Positions 16,010 through 23,905 of a DNA stretch of 32,250 bases are shown piece by piece. Positions within the stretch are counted from its first letter, which is position 1; the number at the start of each line of letters is the position of its first letter. Source of the DNA: Acidimicrobiaceae bacterium (lineage in GTDB: Bacteria; Actinomycetota; Acidimicrobiia; Acidimicrobiales; Ilumatobacteraceae); contig NZZV01000153.1 in the NCBI GenBank assembly GCA_002698945.1, forward strand, positions 1 to 32,250, given 5' to 3'. The notes under the pieces were generated by a model. It did not search any database and had not been told where the DNA came from. It was given only the letters and a program-made list of their open reading frames with translations. The position numbers were made by a program, and so were the translations under genes.

Positions 16010-16702
16010 TCAGTCGAGCTGTTCGTGCAGGAACGAGGTCGCCTGCGGCCAGATCCGGTCGTAGAGCTCCTGGTCCTGGGTGCCGAGCGCGTTGTGCGGT
16101 GCCATGAAGGCGTGCCCGGAACCGGGGTACACGGTCAGTTCGGCGTCGACGCCCAGTCGCTGGAGTTCGGCTTCGAGCTCGCGAGCGGCATCAGGTGGAA
16201 AGAAGTCGTCGTGCTCGGCCATGTGGCCGCGGATGACGGCGGTGACCTTGCTGTAGTCGGGCTGGCCGTCGCCGGTCGGGAAGCCGTAGAACGGCACGGC
16301 GGCTTTCACCTTGTCGGGACGCTCCGCGGCCAGGATGAAGGTGAGCATGCCACCCATGCAGAAGCCCATCACCCCGATCCCGTCACCGGTGGTGCTGTCG
16401 TGGTCGGCGAGGAAGTCGACGGCGCCGCTCATGTCGCGGGCGGCGCGGTCCATCGGGAGCTGGGTCATCAGCTCACCCGCCTTGTCCATCTCGGTGTGAC
16501 CCGCCAGCTCACCGTGGTACAGGTCGGGGGCGAGCGCCACGAATCCGGCGGCCGCCAGCCGGTCGGCCATCTCGATGATGCCCGAGTCGAGCCCCCACCA
16601 CTCCTGGACGACGATCACCCCCGGGCCGGACCCGCCTTCGGGGGCGGCGAGGTACCCGCGTGCCGTCGTGCCGTTGCTTGCGAAGTCGACCATCGATCCC
16701 AT
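16010..16702 (-). CDS. Dienelactone hydrolase family protein
   Basis: A 230-aa alpha/beta hydrolase of the dienelactone hydrolase family, cytoplasmic. The catalytic Cys is in GVMGFCMGGM (nucleophile elbow), the Asp is probably in HMAEHDDFFP, the His is in GSGHAFM, and the Glu that gates the Cys is in VQEWWGL. Classical members open the lactone ring in chlorocatechol degradation; many paralogues act on unknown esters, and no catechol-pathway gene is nearby. The ATG at 16702 is chosen because TAACGT lies 7 nt upstream and the track's extra 40 residues are arginine-rich. It is divergent from acetoacetyl-CoA synthetase. Confidence 0.88.
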   Translation of the reverse strand: MGSMVDFASNGTTARGYLAAPEGGSGPGVIVVQEWWGLDSGIIEMADRLAAAGFVALAPDLYHGELAGHTEMDKAGELMTQLPMDRAARDMSGAVDFLADHDSTTGDGIGVMGFCMGGMLTFILAAERPDKVKAAVPFYGFPTGDGQPDYSKVTAVIRGHMAEHDDFFPPDAARELEAELQRLGVDAELTVYPGSGHAFMAPHNALGTQDQELYDRIWPQATSFLHEQLD

Positions 16703-16709
16703 ACCGGGC

Positions 16710-16739
16710 ACGTTACGACGATCGCCGACCTGGCGTCGA
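16710..16739 (-). promoter_or_regulatory. Leaderless promoter of the dienelactone hydrolase gene
   Basis: On the minus strand a -35-like TCGACG (16739 to 16734), an 18-bp spacer and a -10 TAACGT (16715 to 16710) lie 7 nt before the ATG at 16702. Confidence 0.45.
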
Positions 16740-16809
16740 GCGCTCCGAAGACGGGTCCGACCGCCACGGGCTTGTCGCGGCGGCACCGTGGTGCGCGAAG
16801 CTCGGCTCG

Positions 16810-18861
16810 ATGACGACGCCACGAGTGCTCTGGACGCCGCCCGCCGATGCCCGCGCCGCGACGGCGCTGGGCCGTTTCGCCGACGCGTGCGAACGACGGA
16901 GCGGGCGCCGCTTCGCCGACTACGACGACCTGTGGCGTTGGTCGATCGGCGACGGGCTGGAGGAGTGTTGGGCGGCGATCTGGGACGAGTTCGACGTCGT
17001 CTCGTCGACGCCGTACGACTCGGTGCTCGATCGTCGGGTCATGCCCGGCGCGCGCTGGTTCACCGGATCGCGTCTGAACTACGCCGAGCACGTGTGTCGG
17101 ATGGCGGATGGCCGCGACGACGAGGTCGCGATGGTCGGGATCTCGCAGTCGCGCCCTCGCGTCGAGGTGACGTGGGCTCAGCTCGTCGACCAGGTCCGGC
17201 GCGCTCGCGCCGGGTTGGTCCGCCTCGGTGTGGGAGAGGGAGATCGCGTCGCGGCGTATCTGCCGAACGTGCCCGAGACCGTCGTGGCGTTCCTCGCGAC
17301 GAGCAGCCTGGGTGCGATCTGGACGTCGTGCGCGCCCGAGTTCGGCGTGCAGGCCGTGCTCGATCGGTTCCGGCAGGTGGAGCCGACGGTGCTGCTCGCC
17401 GTCGACGGCTACCGGTACGGGCGGCGCGACGTGTCGCGCCGCGACGAACTCGCCGCCATCCAGGCAGGGCTGCCGTCGCTGGCGGCGACGGTGTGCCTGC
17501 CGTACCTGGCAGCACCCGGCGCATCGACGTCGCCCACCGACGACGCACCGGCAGACGCTCCCGATGTCGTTCCCGGTGTCGCTCCCGGTGTCGTGGCATG
17601 GAGCGAGCTGTTGGCCGACGATCCGGCGCCACTCGAGTTCGCCCACGTCGCCGCGGACCATCCGCTCTACGTGCTCTATTCGTCGGGCACGACCGGACTG
17701 CCGAAGCCGATCGTCCACGGCCACGGTGGGATCCTGCTCGAACACCTGAAGACGCTCGGGCTGCACGCCGACATGACCGCCGACGACGTCTTCTTCTGGT
17801 TCACGACCACCGGCTGGATGATGTGGAACTACCTCGTCTCGGGGTTGCTGCACGGGGCGCGGCTCGTCACCTTCGACGGCGATCCGAACCACGACGGACC
17901 CTCCACGCTGTGGCAGCTGGCGGCGGACGAAGGCATCACCTGGTTCGGTGGTGGGGCGCCGTACTACTCGGCGTGTCAGCGAGCCGGCCTGCGACCGTCG
18001 GACGAGTTCGACCTGTCGCTCGTGCGGGCGGTCGGATCGACGGGCGCACCGCTGACGGCCGATGCGTTCCGCTGGATCCACGACCACGTCGCGCCCGATG
18101 CGTTGATCTCCCCGATCTCGGGTGGGACGGACGTCTGCTCGGCGTTCGTGGGTGGGAGTCCACTCACGCAGGTCTGGGAGGGTGAGATCCCGTGCAGCTA
18201 TCTCGGCGCCGCGGTGGCGGCGTTCGATGAGTCGGGTCACTCGATCGTCGGTGGGCAGGGCGAGCTGGTGATCACCGAGCCGATGCCCTCGATGCCGGTC
18301 GGCTTCTGGGGCGACACCGACGGGACGCGCTATCGAGCCGCCTACTTCGAGCACTTTCCGGGTGTCTGGCGTCACGGCGACTGGATCACGATCACCGAGC
18401 GTGGGAGCTGCATCATCAGCGGGCGGTCCGACGCGACCCTGAACCGCGGCGGCGTGCGGGTCGGGACCGCCGAGATCTATCGGGTCGTCGAAGGTGTCGA
18501 CGGCGTCGCCGACAGTCTCGTCGTCCACCTCGAGGGCGACGGCGCGGACGATCCGGGCGAGCTCGTGCTGTTCGTGTCGCTCGACGATGGCCGGGAACTC
18601 GACGAGGCGCTGACCACGGCGATCCGGTCGACCGTTCGATCCGGACTCTCACCGCGGCACGTCCCCGACCGGGTGCATCACGTGCGGGCGGTGCCGACCA
18701 CGCTCAGCGGCAAGAAGCTCGAGCTCCCCGTGAAAAAGGTGCTGCTCGGCGTCGACCCGGGTGAGGCGGCGAGCCGAGGAGCGCTGAAGGATCCGGCGGC
18801 GTTCGACGAGATCGTCGAGTTGGCGGTGACCGAGCGGAAACGATCCTTGCGTCGCGACTGA
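16810..18861 (+). CDS. Acetoacetyl-CoA synthetase
   Basis: Activates acetoacetate to acetoacetyl-CoA with ATP. The protein (683 aa) is an ANL enzyme: N-terminal ACS cap (WRWSIGDGLEECWAAIWDEF, ARWFTGSRLNYAEH), P-loop YSSGTTGLPKPIVHGHGG, FFWFTTTGWMMWN, ISGGTDVCSAFVGG, GDWITI and the C-terminal lysine loop LSGKKLELPVKK. The KPIVHG and GGTD variants are typical of acetoacetyl-CoA synthetases. Acetoacetate is an end product of leucine breakdown, so the position beside the carboxylase cluster makes sense. ATG 16810 precedes the family N-terminus. A short in-frame 12-bp tandem repeat lies at residues 250-262, in a poorly conserved linker. Confidence 0.88.
   Translation: MTTPRVLWTPPADARAATALGRFADACERRSGRRFADYDDLWRWSIGDGLEECWAAIWDEFDVVSSTPYDSVLDRRVMPGARWFTGSRLNYAEHVCRMADGRDDEVAMVGISQSRPRVEVTWAQLVDQVRRARAGLVRLGVGEGDRVAAYLPNVPETVVAFLATSSLGAIWTSCAPEFGVQAVLDRFRQVEPTVLLAVDGYRYGRRDVSRRDELAAIQAGLPSLAATVCLPYLAAPGASTSPTDDAPADAPDVVPGVAPGVVAWSELLADDPAPLEFAHVAADHPLYVLYSSGTTGLPKPIVHGHGGILLEHLKTLGLHADMTADDVFFWFTTTGWMMWNYLVSGLLHGARLVTFDGDPNHDGPSTLWQLAADEGITWFGGGAPYYSACQRAGLRPSDEFDLSLVRAVGSTGAPLTADAFRWIHDHVAPDALISPISGGTDVCSAFVGGSPLTQVWEGEIPCSYLGAAVAAFDESGHSIVGGQGELVITEPMPSMPVGFWGDTDGTRYRAAYFEHFPGVWRHGDWITITERGSCIISGRSDATLNRGGVRVGTAEIYRVVEGVDGVADSLVVHLEGDGADDPGELVLFVSLDDGRELDEALTTAIRSTVRSGLSPRHVPDRVHHVRAVPTTLSGKKLELPVKKVLLGVDPGEAASRGALKDPAAFDEIVELAVTERKRSLRRD
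17559..17594 (+). repeat. In-frame 12-bp tandem repeat x3 inside acetoacetyl-CoA synthetase
   Basis: Units TCCCGATGTCGT, TCCCGGTGTCGC and TCCCGGTGTCGT follow one another without gaps. The unit length keeps the frame and encodes the Pro-Gly-Val-rich segment PDVVPGVAPGVV. Probable replication-slippage expansion of a linker. Confidence 0.8.
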
Positions 18862-18898
18862 CGAAACGGTACCGTTTCGAACGAAACGCTGTCGTTTC
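18847..18898 (+). promoter_or_regulatory. Efflux promoter with two palindromic TetR operators
   Basis: A -35 TTGCGT (18847-18852), a 17-bp spacer and a -10 TACCGT (18870-18875) stand upstream of the MFS-tetR pair. Site 1, the perfect 16-bp palindrome GAAACGGTACCGTTTC (18863-18878), covers the -10. Site 2, GAAACG-CTGT-CGTTTC (18883-18898), lies 20 bp downstream centre to centre. Both fit GAAACGnnnnCGTTTC. The -35 lies inside the end of the acetoacetyl-CoA synthetase gene. Confidence 0.75.
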
Positions 18899-18933
18899 CC
18901 AAGTGCATCCCGACCAAGATCGATCGGAGCCCC

Positions 18934-18959
18934 CGTGACCGCATCTCGTGACCGCATCC
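18934..18959 (+). repeat. 13-bp tandem duplication containing the MFS start codon
   Basis: CGTGACCGCATCT is followed at once by CGTGACCGCATCC. Each copy carries a GTG, but because the unit is 13 bp only the first (18935) is in frame with the transporter. Confidence 0.75.
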
Positions 18960-20485
18960 TGCCCGACGTTCCCCTGCACGAGCGTCCCGACATCTACGCC
19001 CGGCGGTGGTTCCTGCTCGGTGTGATGTGCCTCAGCCTCGTGATGGTCGTGATGGCCGTGTCGGGGCTCAACGTGGCGATCCCGTCACTGCAGCAAGATC
19101 TCGACGCGACCGCCACCGATCTGCAGTGGATCGTCGACGCCTACGCGATCGTGTTCGCCGGTCTGCTGCTGAGCGCCGGAGCGATCGGTGACCGATTCGG
19201 GCGAAAGCGACTGCTCATGATCGGTCTGGCGATCTTCGCGGGTGGGTCATTGCTCGGGGCGATCGCGGACACCGCGAATCAGGTGATCGCGTCGCGTGCG
19301 GTGTCGGGAATCGGCGCGGCCTTCGTGATGCCGGCGACCCTGTCGCTCCTGACGGCCATCTTCCCGCCCCACGAGCGCGGAAAGGCGATCGCCGTGTGGG
19401 CCGGTTTCGCCGGCGCCGGAGGCGCGCTCGGCCCGCTGCTCGTCGGTTTCCTGCTCACGGGCTGGTGGATCTTCCCGTCGTTCTGGTGGGGTTCGGCGTT
19501 CGTCGTCAACGCCGTGACCCCACTGATCGTAATCGTGATCGTCGCCATCTACGCGCCGCGCAGCAAGGACGACGAGTCGACGCCGCTCGACCCGATCGGC
19601 GCCGTGCTGTCGTTGGTCGGAATCGGTGCGCTCCTGTTCGGCATCATCGAGGGCCCGGCCCGCGGGTGGAGTGACGACTTGGTCGTCGGCGGGTTCGTCG
19701 TCGGGATCGGGCTGCTCGTCGGGTTCGTGGTCTGGGAACGTCACACCGAGCACCCGATGCTGCCGATGCCGTACTTCCGGTCTCGACCGTTCTCGACCGG
19801 AACGGTGATCATCACACTCGGGTTCATGGTGATGTTCGGGTTCTTCTTCCTCATCACCCAGTACTTCCAGTTCGTCAAGGGATACAGCCCACTCCGGGCC
19901 GGCGTCGCGACATTGCCGTTCGCGTTCACGATGATCGCCGTCTCGCCTCGCAGCGACCACCTGGTGCAGCGCTTCGGACTCAACCGGGTCGTCGCCGGCG
20001 GGTTCGCCTCGATGGCGGCCGGCTTCCTCCTCCTCGGCTTCGTCACACCCGCCACGCCCTACCTCTCGATCGCCGCCGGCTTCGTCCTGCTCGCCGCCGG
20101 CATGGCGGTGACGATCGCTCCGGCGACGGGCGCGATCATGTCGTCGGTGCCGCTCAACAAGGCAGGCGTCGGGTCGGCCGTCAACGACACGACCCGCGAG
20201 TTCGGCGGAGCGCTCGGCATCGCTGTGCTCGGCAGCATCGTGGCGTCGCAGTACCGATCGTCGTTCGACGCGACCGGTCTTCCGGCCGAGGTCGCAGCGG
20301 CCGCCGACGAGTCGATCGGGGCGGCCGTCGGCGTCGGCCGCCGGCTCGGTGGCGACGCGGGAGCGGATCTGATCGAACAGGCGGGTGTGGCATTCACCGA
20401 TGCGGTCAACGTGGCGTTCTTCGCCTCGGCGGCGGTGTCGGTGCTGACGGGCGTGGCGGTCTACCTTGCCGGGCGGCGCTCGTGA
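18935..20485 (+). CDS. DHA2-type (EmrB/QacA) MFS drug-efflux transporter
   Basis: Proton-driven multidrug exporter of 516 aa with about 14 hydrophobic segments, first near residue 28. Motif A (GAIGDRFGRKRLLM) lies between helices 2 and 3, the antiporter motif C-like AGAGGALGPLLVGFLL is in helix 5, and SLQQDLDATATDLQWIVDAYAI before helix 2 is typical of DHA2 members. The GTG at 18935 follows a GGAG ribosome binding site by 5 nt. Its stop overlaps the start of the TetR gene (GTGA), and the promoter carries two matching operators. This is the usual drug-inducible pump/repressor arrangement; the compound is unknown. Confidence 0.9.
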   Translation: MTASRDRILPDVPLHERPDIYARRWFLLGVMCLSLVMVVMAVSGLNVAIPSLQQDLDATATDLQWIVDAYAIVFAGLLLSAGAIGDRFGRKRLLMIGLAIFAGGSLLGAIADTANQVIASRAVSGIGAAFVMPATLSLLTAIFPPHERGKAIAVWAGFAGAGGALGPLLVGFLLTGWWIFPSFWWGSAFVVNAVTPLIVIVIVAIYAPRSKDDESTPLDPIGAVLSLVGIGALLFGIIEGPARGWSDDLVVGGFVVGIGLLVGFVVWERHTEHPMLPMPYFRSRPFSTGTVIITLGFMVMFGFFFLITQYFQFVKGYSPLRAGVATLPFAFTMIAVSPRSDHLVQRFGLNRVVAGGFASMAAGFLLLGFVTPATPYLSIAAGFVLLAAGMAVTIAPATGAIMSSVPLNKAGVGSAVNDTTREFGGALGIAVLGSIVASQYRSSFDATGLPAEVAAAADESIGAAVGVGRRLGGDAGADLIEQAGVAFTDAVNVAFFASAAVSVLTGVAVYLAGRRS

Positions 20486-21072
20486 CACCGTCGCCGGACG
20501 CCACCGACGACCGGGTGCATCCCCGTACCGAACGCACGCGGGCGGCGATCATCGCGGCGGCGCTCGACGAACTCGCCGACGTCGGATACGGGGCGCTCAC
20601 GATCGAGTCGGTCGCACGGCGCGCCGGAGCGAGCAAGGCGACGATCTATCGGCACTGGTCCGGCAAGCTCGACCTGTTCGCCGACGTGATCGCATCGCTC
20701 AAGCAGATGCCGCGCCATCACGAGACCGACGACCCGTACGAGTCGATCGTCGCCTTCGTCGAGGCGATCGCCGAACACGTGGCGTTCGGTCGGTTCGCGG
20801 CGTGTATCCCGGCGCTGATCGAGGCGAGCGTCACCGACCCCGAGGTGCGTGCGTACCACGTCCGCACCTCGGACGAGCGGCTGGCCTACGGGGCGTCGAT
20901 CCTCGACGCCGCGCGTGATGCCGGGCACCTCGACGCGAACGTCGACACACGCGCCACGACCGAGCGGATCGTGGCGCCGATCTTCTTCCGACGGATGATG
21001 GCCGCCGAGCCGTTCCCGGTCGACGAAGTGCGGCCACTCGTCGATGCGGTCCTCGGGCCGCTGTGGCGGTGA
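20482..21072 (+). CDS. TetR-family repressor of the efflux pump
   Basis: A 196-aa TetR protein: HTH domain at about residues 16-62 (RAAIIAAALDELADVGYGALTIESVARRAGASKATIYRHWSGKLDLF) and a helical ligand domain ending with FFRRMM and LVDAVLGPLW, as in the TetR C-terminal families with TetR_C_11-like ends. The GTG start overlaps the transporter stop (GTGA), so the pair is coupled and the repressor is autoregulated through the operators at 18863-18898. Being downstream of the pump it regulates is less common than the divergent layout. The inducer is probably a pump substrate (inference). Confidence 0.9.
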   Translation: MTPSPDATDDRVHPRTERTRAAIIAAALDELADVGYGALTIESVARRAGASKATIYRHWSGKLDLFADVIASLKQMPRHHETDDPYESIVAFVEAIAEHVAFGRFAACIPALIEASVTDPEVRAYHVRTSDERLAYGASILDAARDAGHLDANVDTRATTERIVAPIFFRRMMAAEPFPVDEVRPLVDAVLGPLWR

Positions 21073-21116
21073 GATCGCAGCCGGGTCGCTGAATCGGCCG
21101 GGTCGCCGGCCGCCGA

Positions 21117-21122
21117 TACGCT
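21117..21122 (+). promoter_or_regulatory. -10 box of the leaderless M24 peptidase gene
   Basis: TACGCT lies 7 nt upstream of the GTG at 21130, with no ribosome binding site between. The gene therefore has a promoter of its own, separate from the TetR gene 57 bp upstream. Confidence 0.45.
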
Positions 21123-21129
21123 CGGCGAC

Positions 21130-22239
21130 GTGACTTCGATCTACCTCGACCGCCTCGACCGGGTCCGTACCGCGATGACCGAGCAAGGCGTCGATGCCCT
21201 GCTGCTGTCGGTCGGCCACGACCTGCCGTACCTCACCGGCTATCAGGCGATGCCGCTCGAACGGCTCACGATGCTGGTCGTCCCGCGCGACGGCGACGCG
21301 ACGATGTTGATCCCGCGGCTGGAGGCGCCTCGGGTCGAGCCGCAACCGGGGGTGTTCGAGCTGCAGCCCTGGAACGAGACCGACGATCCGACCCGACTCG
21401 CCGCAGAACTGATCCCTGGCGCGGAGCGGGTCGCGGTCGGCGACCAGATGTGGGCACGGTTCCTCGTCGAGCTGCTCCCGCATCTACCGGGCGCCGAGTA
21501 CCGACGTGCCGTCGACGTGGTCGGCCCGCTCCGAATGGTCAAGGACCGGGCCGAGATCGATGCGCTGGCGGCCGCTGGCGCCGCCGTCGACCGGATCGCC
21601 GCCGACCTCCAGGCCGGCCGGATCCCGCTCGTGGGTCGCACGGAGGCCGACGTGTCGGCCGAACTGTCCGCTCGCATCGTCGCCGAGGGCCACCAGAAGG
21701 TGAACTTCGCGATCGTCGCCGCCGGCGAGAACGCTGCCAGTCCTCATCATCACGCCGGCTCCCGCGTCATCCGTGAGCGAGAGATCGTGCTCTGCGACTT
21801 CGGCGGCACGATGAACGGCTACTGCTCCGACATCACCCGGTGTGTCTTCACCGGCGACGTGGCGGCCGACGCGCCCGACATCGCCGAGGCCTACGCCGTG
21901 TTGCACGAAGCGCAGGCTGCCGCCGTCGCTGCGGCCACGGTCGGCACGCCGTGTGAGGACGTCGATCGTGCTGCCCGCCAGGTCATCGCCGACGCCGGGT
22001 ACGGCGAGTACTTCGTCCACCGCACCGGCCACGGCATCGGGCTCGAGGAGCACGAGGACCCCTACATCGTCGAGGGCAACACCACGCCGCTGCAGCCCGG
22101 GCACGCGTTCAGTGTCGAGCCGGGGATCTACGTGCCCGGCAAATGGGGCATGCGGCTGGAGGACATCGTCGTCGCCACCGACGACGGGCCGATGCCGACC
22201 AACACCGTCGATCACGCGCTGCACGACGTCGCCGTGTGA
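21130..22239 (+). CDS. Xaa-Pro aminopeptidase / M24-family metallopeptidase
   Basis: A 369-aa pita-bread metallopeptidase that would remove an N-terminal residue before proline; some family members have other roles such as creatinase. N-terminal creatinase domain (residues 1-130, LDRVRTAMTEQGVDALLLSVG, YLTGY) and C-terminal catalytic domain. The five metal ligands are visible: Asp in LCDFGGTM, Asp in YCSDITR, His in HRTGHGIGLEEHE, Glu in SVEPGIYVPG and Glu in MRLEDIVV. Two metal ions (Mn, Co or Zn) are expected. Cytoplasmic, no signal peptide. The GTG start is supported by the adjacent -10. Confidence 0.9.
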   Translation: MTSIYLDRLDRVRTAMTEQGVDALLLSVGHDLPYLTGYQAMPLERLTMLVVPRDGDATMLIPRLEAPRVEPQPGVFELQPWNETDDPTRLAAELIPGAERVAVGDQMWARFLVELLPHLPGAEYRRAVDVVGPLRMVKDRAEIDALAAAGAAVDRIAADLQAGRIPLVGRTEADVSAELSARIVAEGHQKVNFAIVAAGENAASPHHHAGSRVIREREIVLCDFGGTMNGYCSDITRCVFTGDVAADAPDIAEAYAVLHEAQAAAVAAATVGTPCEDVDRAARQVIADAGYGEYFVHRTGHGIGLEEHEDPYIVEGNTTPLQPGHAFSVEPGIYVPGKWGMRLEDIVVATDDGPMPTNTVDHALHDVAV

Positions 22240-22270
22240 CAGGACGTCGCCGACCGACGGCCGGGCGTCG

Positions 22271-22891
22271 TCAGGGTTGCGAGACGGTGGGGGCGACGTC
22301 GAACGAGGTCAGTTCGATCGTGCCGTCGGCGCCGATGTAGCGGGCGAGGATGCCCTGCTCCAGCGCGCAGTAGCTGACGGTGCCGACCGCCTCGATCGAA
22401 CTGGGGAGCTTGATCGCGACGCAGACGGCGGCCTGACCCCCGATCGTGTCCGTGGTGCCGGTGCTCGTGCCGATCCGTCGTGCGGCGTCGGTGACCAGCC
22501 GCTGGCGTGCCGATGAACTCCAGAACCGGTGGGTGATACCGAGATTGCTGACCCGTGCGTCGTCGGCGCCGTCCGTGCACTCGACGCCACCGGTGCGGCA
22601 CGTCGTGGTGTTCCCGGCCGGGTCGGTCGTGAACACGACGTCGCCGATCTGGGTCGTCGTGACGCCGTCGTCGGAACTGACCGTCGCGATGGTCGAGTCG
22701 GCCGCGGACGACGGCGTGATCGCGTACGTCGCCGTGAAGTCGACGACCGGGCTGCGGTCGAGCCGGTCGACGACCGTCTGCGTCGCCGGGTCGGTGACCA
22801 CTGCGGCCGCCTCGAGCGTCGGTCGTTCGCCCAGAGCGCACCCGCTCACCGAGACGAGCGCGAGCAAGAGGGGAGTGACGCGGCGCAGCAT
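22271..22891 (-). CDS. Putative lipoprotein, unknown function
   Basis: I do not recognise the family. The N-terminus MLRRVTPLLLALVSVSGCALG is a lipoprotein signal peptide with lipobox SVSGC. The mature domain of about 185 residues is predicted to be beta-rich (VVDFTATYAITPSS, STIATVSSDDGVTTTQIGDVVFTTD) with four further Cys that could form two disulfides; the layout resembles actinobacterial LppX/LprG-like or related sheet lipoproteins, but I cannot claim homology. ATG 22891 is preferred to GTG 22897 because a TAGGCT -10 lies 9 nt upstream of the ATG. It is divergent from the membrane-protein gene and converges with the peptidase. Confidence 0.72.
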   Translation of the reverse strand: MLRRVTPLLLALVSVSGCALGERPTLEAAAVVTDPATQTVVDRLDRSPVVDFTATYAITPSSAADSTIATVSSDDGVTTTQIGDVVFTTDPAGNTTTCRTGGVECTDGADDARVSNLGITHRFWSSSARQRLVTDAARRIGTSTGTTDTIGGQAAVCVAIKLPSSIEAVGTVSYCALEQGILARYIGADGTIELTSFDVAPTVSQP

Positions 22892-22900
22892 GCGCACGTC

Positions 22901-22925
22901 AGCCTACGGCGCGCGCCGGTACCCT
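22901..22925. promoter_or_regulatory. Divergent promoters flanking a 12-bp palindrome
   Basis: Minus-strand -10 TAGGCT (22906 to 22901) serves the lipoprotein, and plus-strand -10 TACCCT (22920-22925) serves the membrane protein, 8 nt from its GTG. Between them lies the perfect palindrome CGGCGCGCGCCG (22907-22918), a possible common operator. Confidence 0.42.
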
Positions 22926-22933
22926 GCTCCGAC

Positions 22934-23818
22934 GTGATCCAGCTCGACGCCGCCACCGTGCTCCTCCAATGGGCAGTGGGCGGGATGGCCTTCTGCTGGT
23001 TCACGACCCGCCGCCGTGTGATCGGTGTCGGATACGGCTGGTTGCTGCGGGGCACCTACCTCGTTCTGGCGGTGCTGTCGCTGGTGGTCGCCCTCCGGTA
23101 CGGCACCGTGCCGGTACGGGAGGCGTCGACCGTCGGGGTGATCGCCGCGATCGTCGTCGCGCTGGTGGTGTCGGTGCAGCGTCGCCGGGCCGGTGTGCGC
23201 GGCCAGCGTGCCGAGCACGACCGACGCACCGAGCGCGTCGCCGCCATGACGGGGATCGACCGGGCGGGTCGAGCCGACGACGACGGTGCCGTCGACGAGT
23301 TCGGCGCCGAGTTTCCACCGGTCCTCGACCTCGTCCCCGCCCTGATCGGCATCATCGGGCTGGTCGCGGCCGCCGTCGACGCCGCTCCGGATGGTGGCAG
23401 CGACATCGCGCTGTCGCTCCTTCGGACGCTGTCGGGTGCGGCGTTCCTGGGATGTGTCACCGACGCCATGTTGCTCGGTCACTGGTACCTCGTGCAGCCC
23501 GGTCTGCCTCGCCGTCTCCTGAACGAGATCGTCACCGCGCTGGGGTGGATCTGGCCGGTCGAGGTGATCTCGCTCCTGTTGCCGGTCGGCATGATCAGCG
23601 TGTTCACCGGCACGATCGACGACGGTTGGAACGGCACGCTGGGCTGGTTCTGGGCGGCCAGTGCGATCACGACGATCGTGCTCGTGTTCGTGACGAAGGC
23701 GGCGCTGAAGGAGCGGCAGTACTCCGCCGTGATGGCCGCCACCGGGCTCCTGTACTTGGCGATCCTCACCGCATTCGGCACCGACCTGGTGGCCCGCGCC
23801 GTGCTCGACGCGGGCTGA
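22934..23818 (+). CDS. Conserved polytopic membrane protein, unknown function
   Basis: A 294-aa protein with about 8 predicted membrane helices. Helices lie near residues 8-25, 35-55, 62-80, then a charged cytoplasmic loop (about 82-130, with RRRAGVRGQRAEHDRRTER), and five more helices from about 135. A polar motif TDAMLLGHWYLVQPG sits at the end of one helix, and RLLNEIVTALGWIWPVEV follows; the buried His/Trp/Tyr could bind a cofactor, but this is conjecture. I do not recognise a named family. The track's longer start runs through the divergent lipoprotein gene; GTG 22934 fits the TACCCT -10 8 nt upstream. Confidence 0.7.
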   Translation: MIQLDAATVLLQWAVGGMAFCWFTTRRRVIGVGYGWLLRGTYLVLAVLSLVVALRYGTVPVREASTVGVIAAIVVALVVSVQRRRAGVRGQRAEHDRRTERVAAMTGIDRAGRADDDGAVDEFGAEFPPVLDLVPALIGIIGLVAAAVDAAPDGGSDIALSLLRTLSGAAFLGCVTDAMLLGHWYLVQPGLPRRLLNEIVTALGWIWPVEVISLLLPVGMISVFTGTIDDGWNGTLGWFWAASAITTIVLVFVTKAALKERQYSAVMAATGLLYLAILTAFGTDLVARAVLDAG

Positions 23819-23827
23819 CGCGAGCAG

Positions 23828-23863
23828 TCGATCTTCCGGTCGATCTTCGGGTCGAACTTCCGG
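23828..23863 (+). repeat. 12-bp tandem repeat x3 upstream of ku
   Basis: TCGATCTTCCGG, TCGATCTTCGGG and TCGAACTTCCGG follow one another without gaps in the 87-bp spacer between the membrane-protein gene and ku, just upstream of the ku promoter region. Could be a protein-binding array or a slippage product. Confidence 0.8.
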
Positions 23864-23864
23864 A

Positions 23865-23899
23865 ACCCCTGGTTGAGGGGTGGCCCGACCGGGCATGAT
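23865..23899 (+). promoter_or_regulatory. Putative ku promoter and hairpin
   Basis: ACCCCT-GGTTG-AGGGGT (23865-23881) is a 6-bp stem with a 5-nt loop. It overlaps a -35-like TTGAGG (23873-23878), followed after 15 bp by CATGAT (23894-23899), which is 6 nt before the ku ATG. The promoter match is modest; the dyad could be an operator or the terminator of the upstream gene. Confidence 0.35.
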
Positions 23900-23905
23900 G
23901 GGGGC

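Noticed and set aside
23828-23863. CRISPR-like short repeat array
   Set aside because: Units are only 12 bp and directly adjacent, with no spacers and no cas genes.
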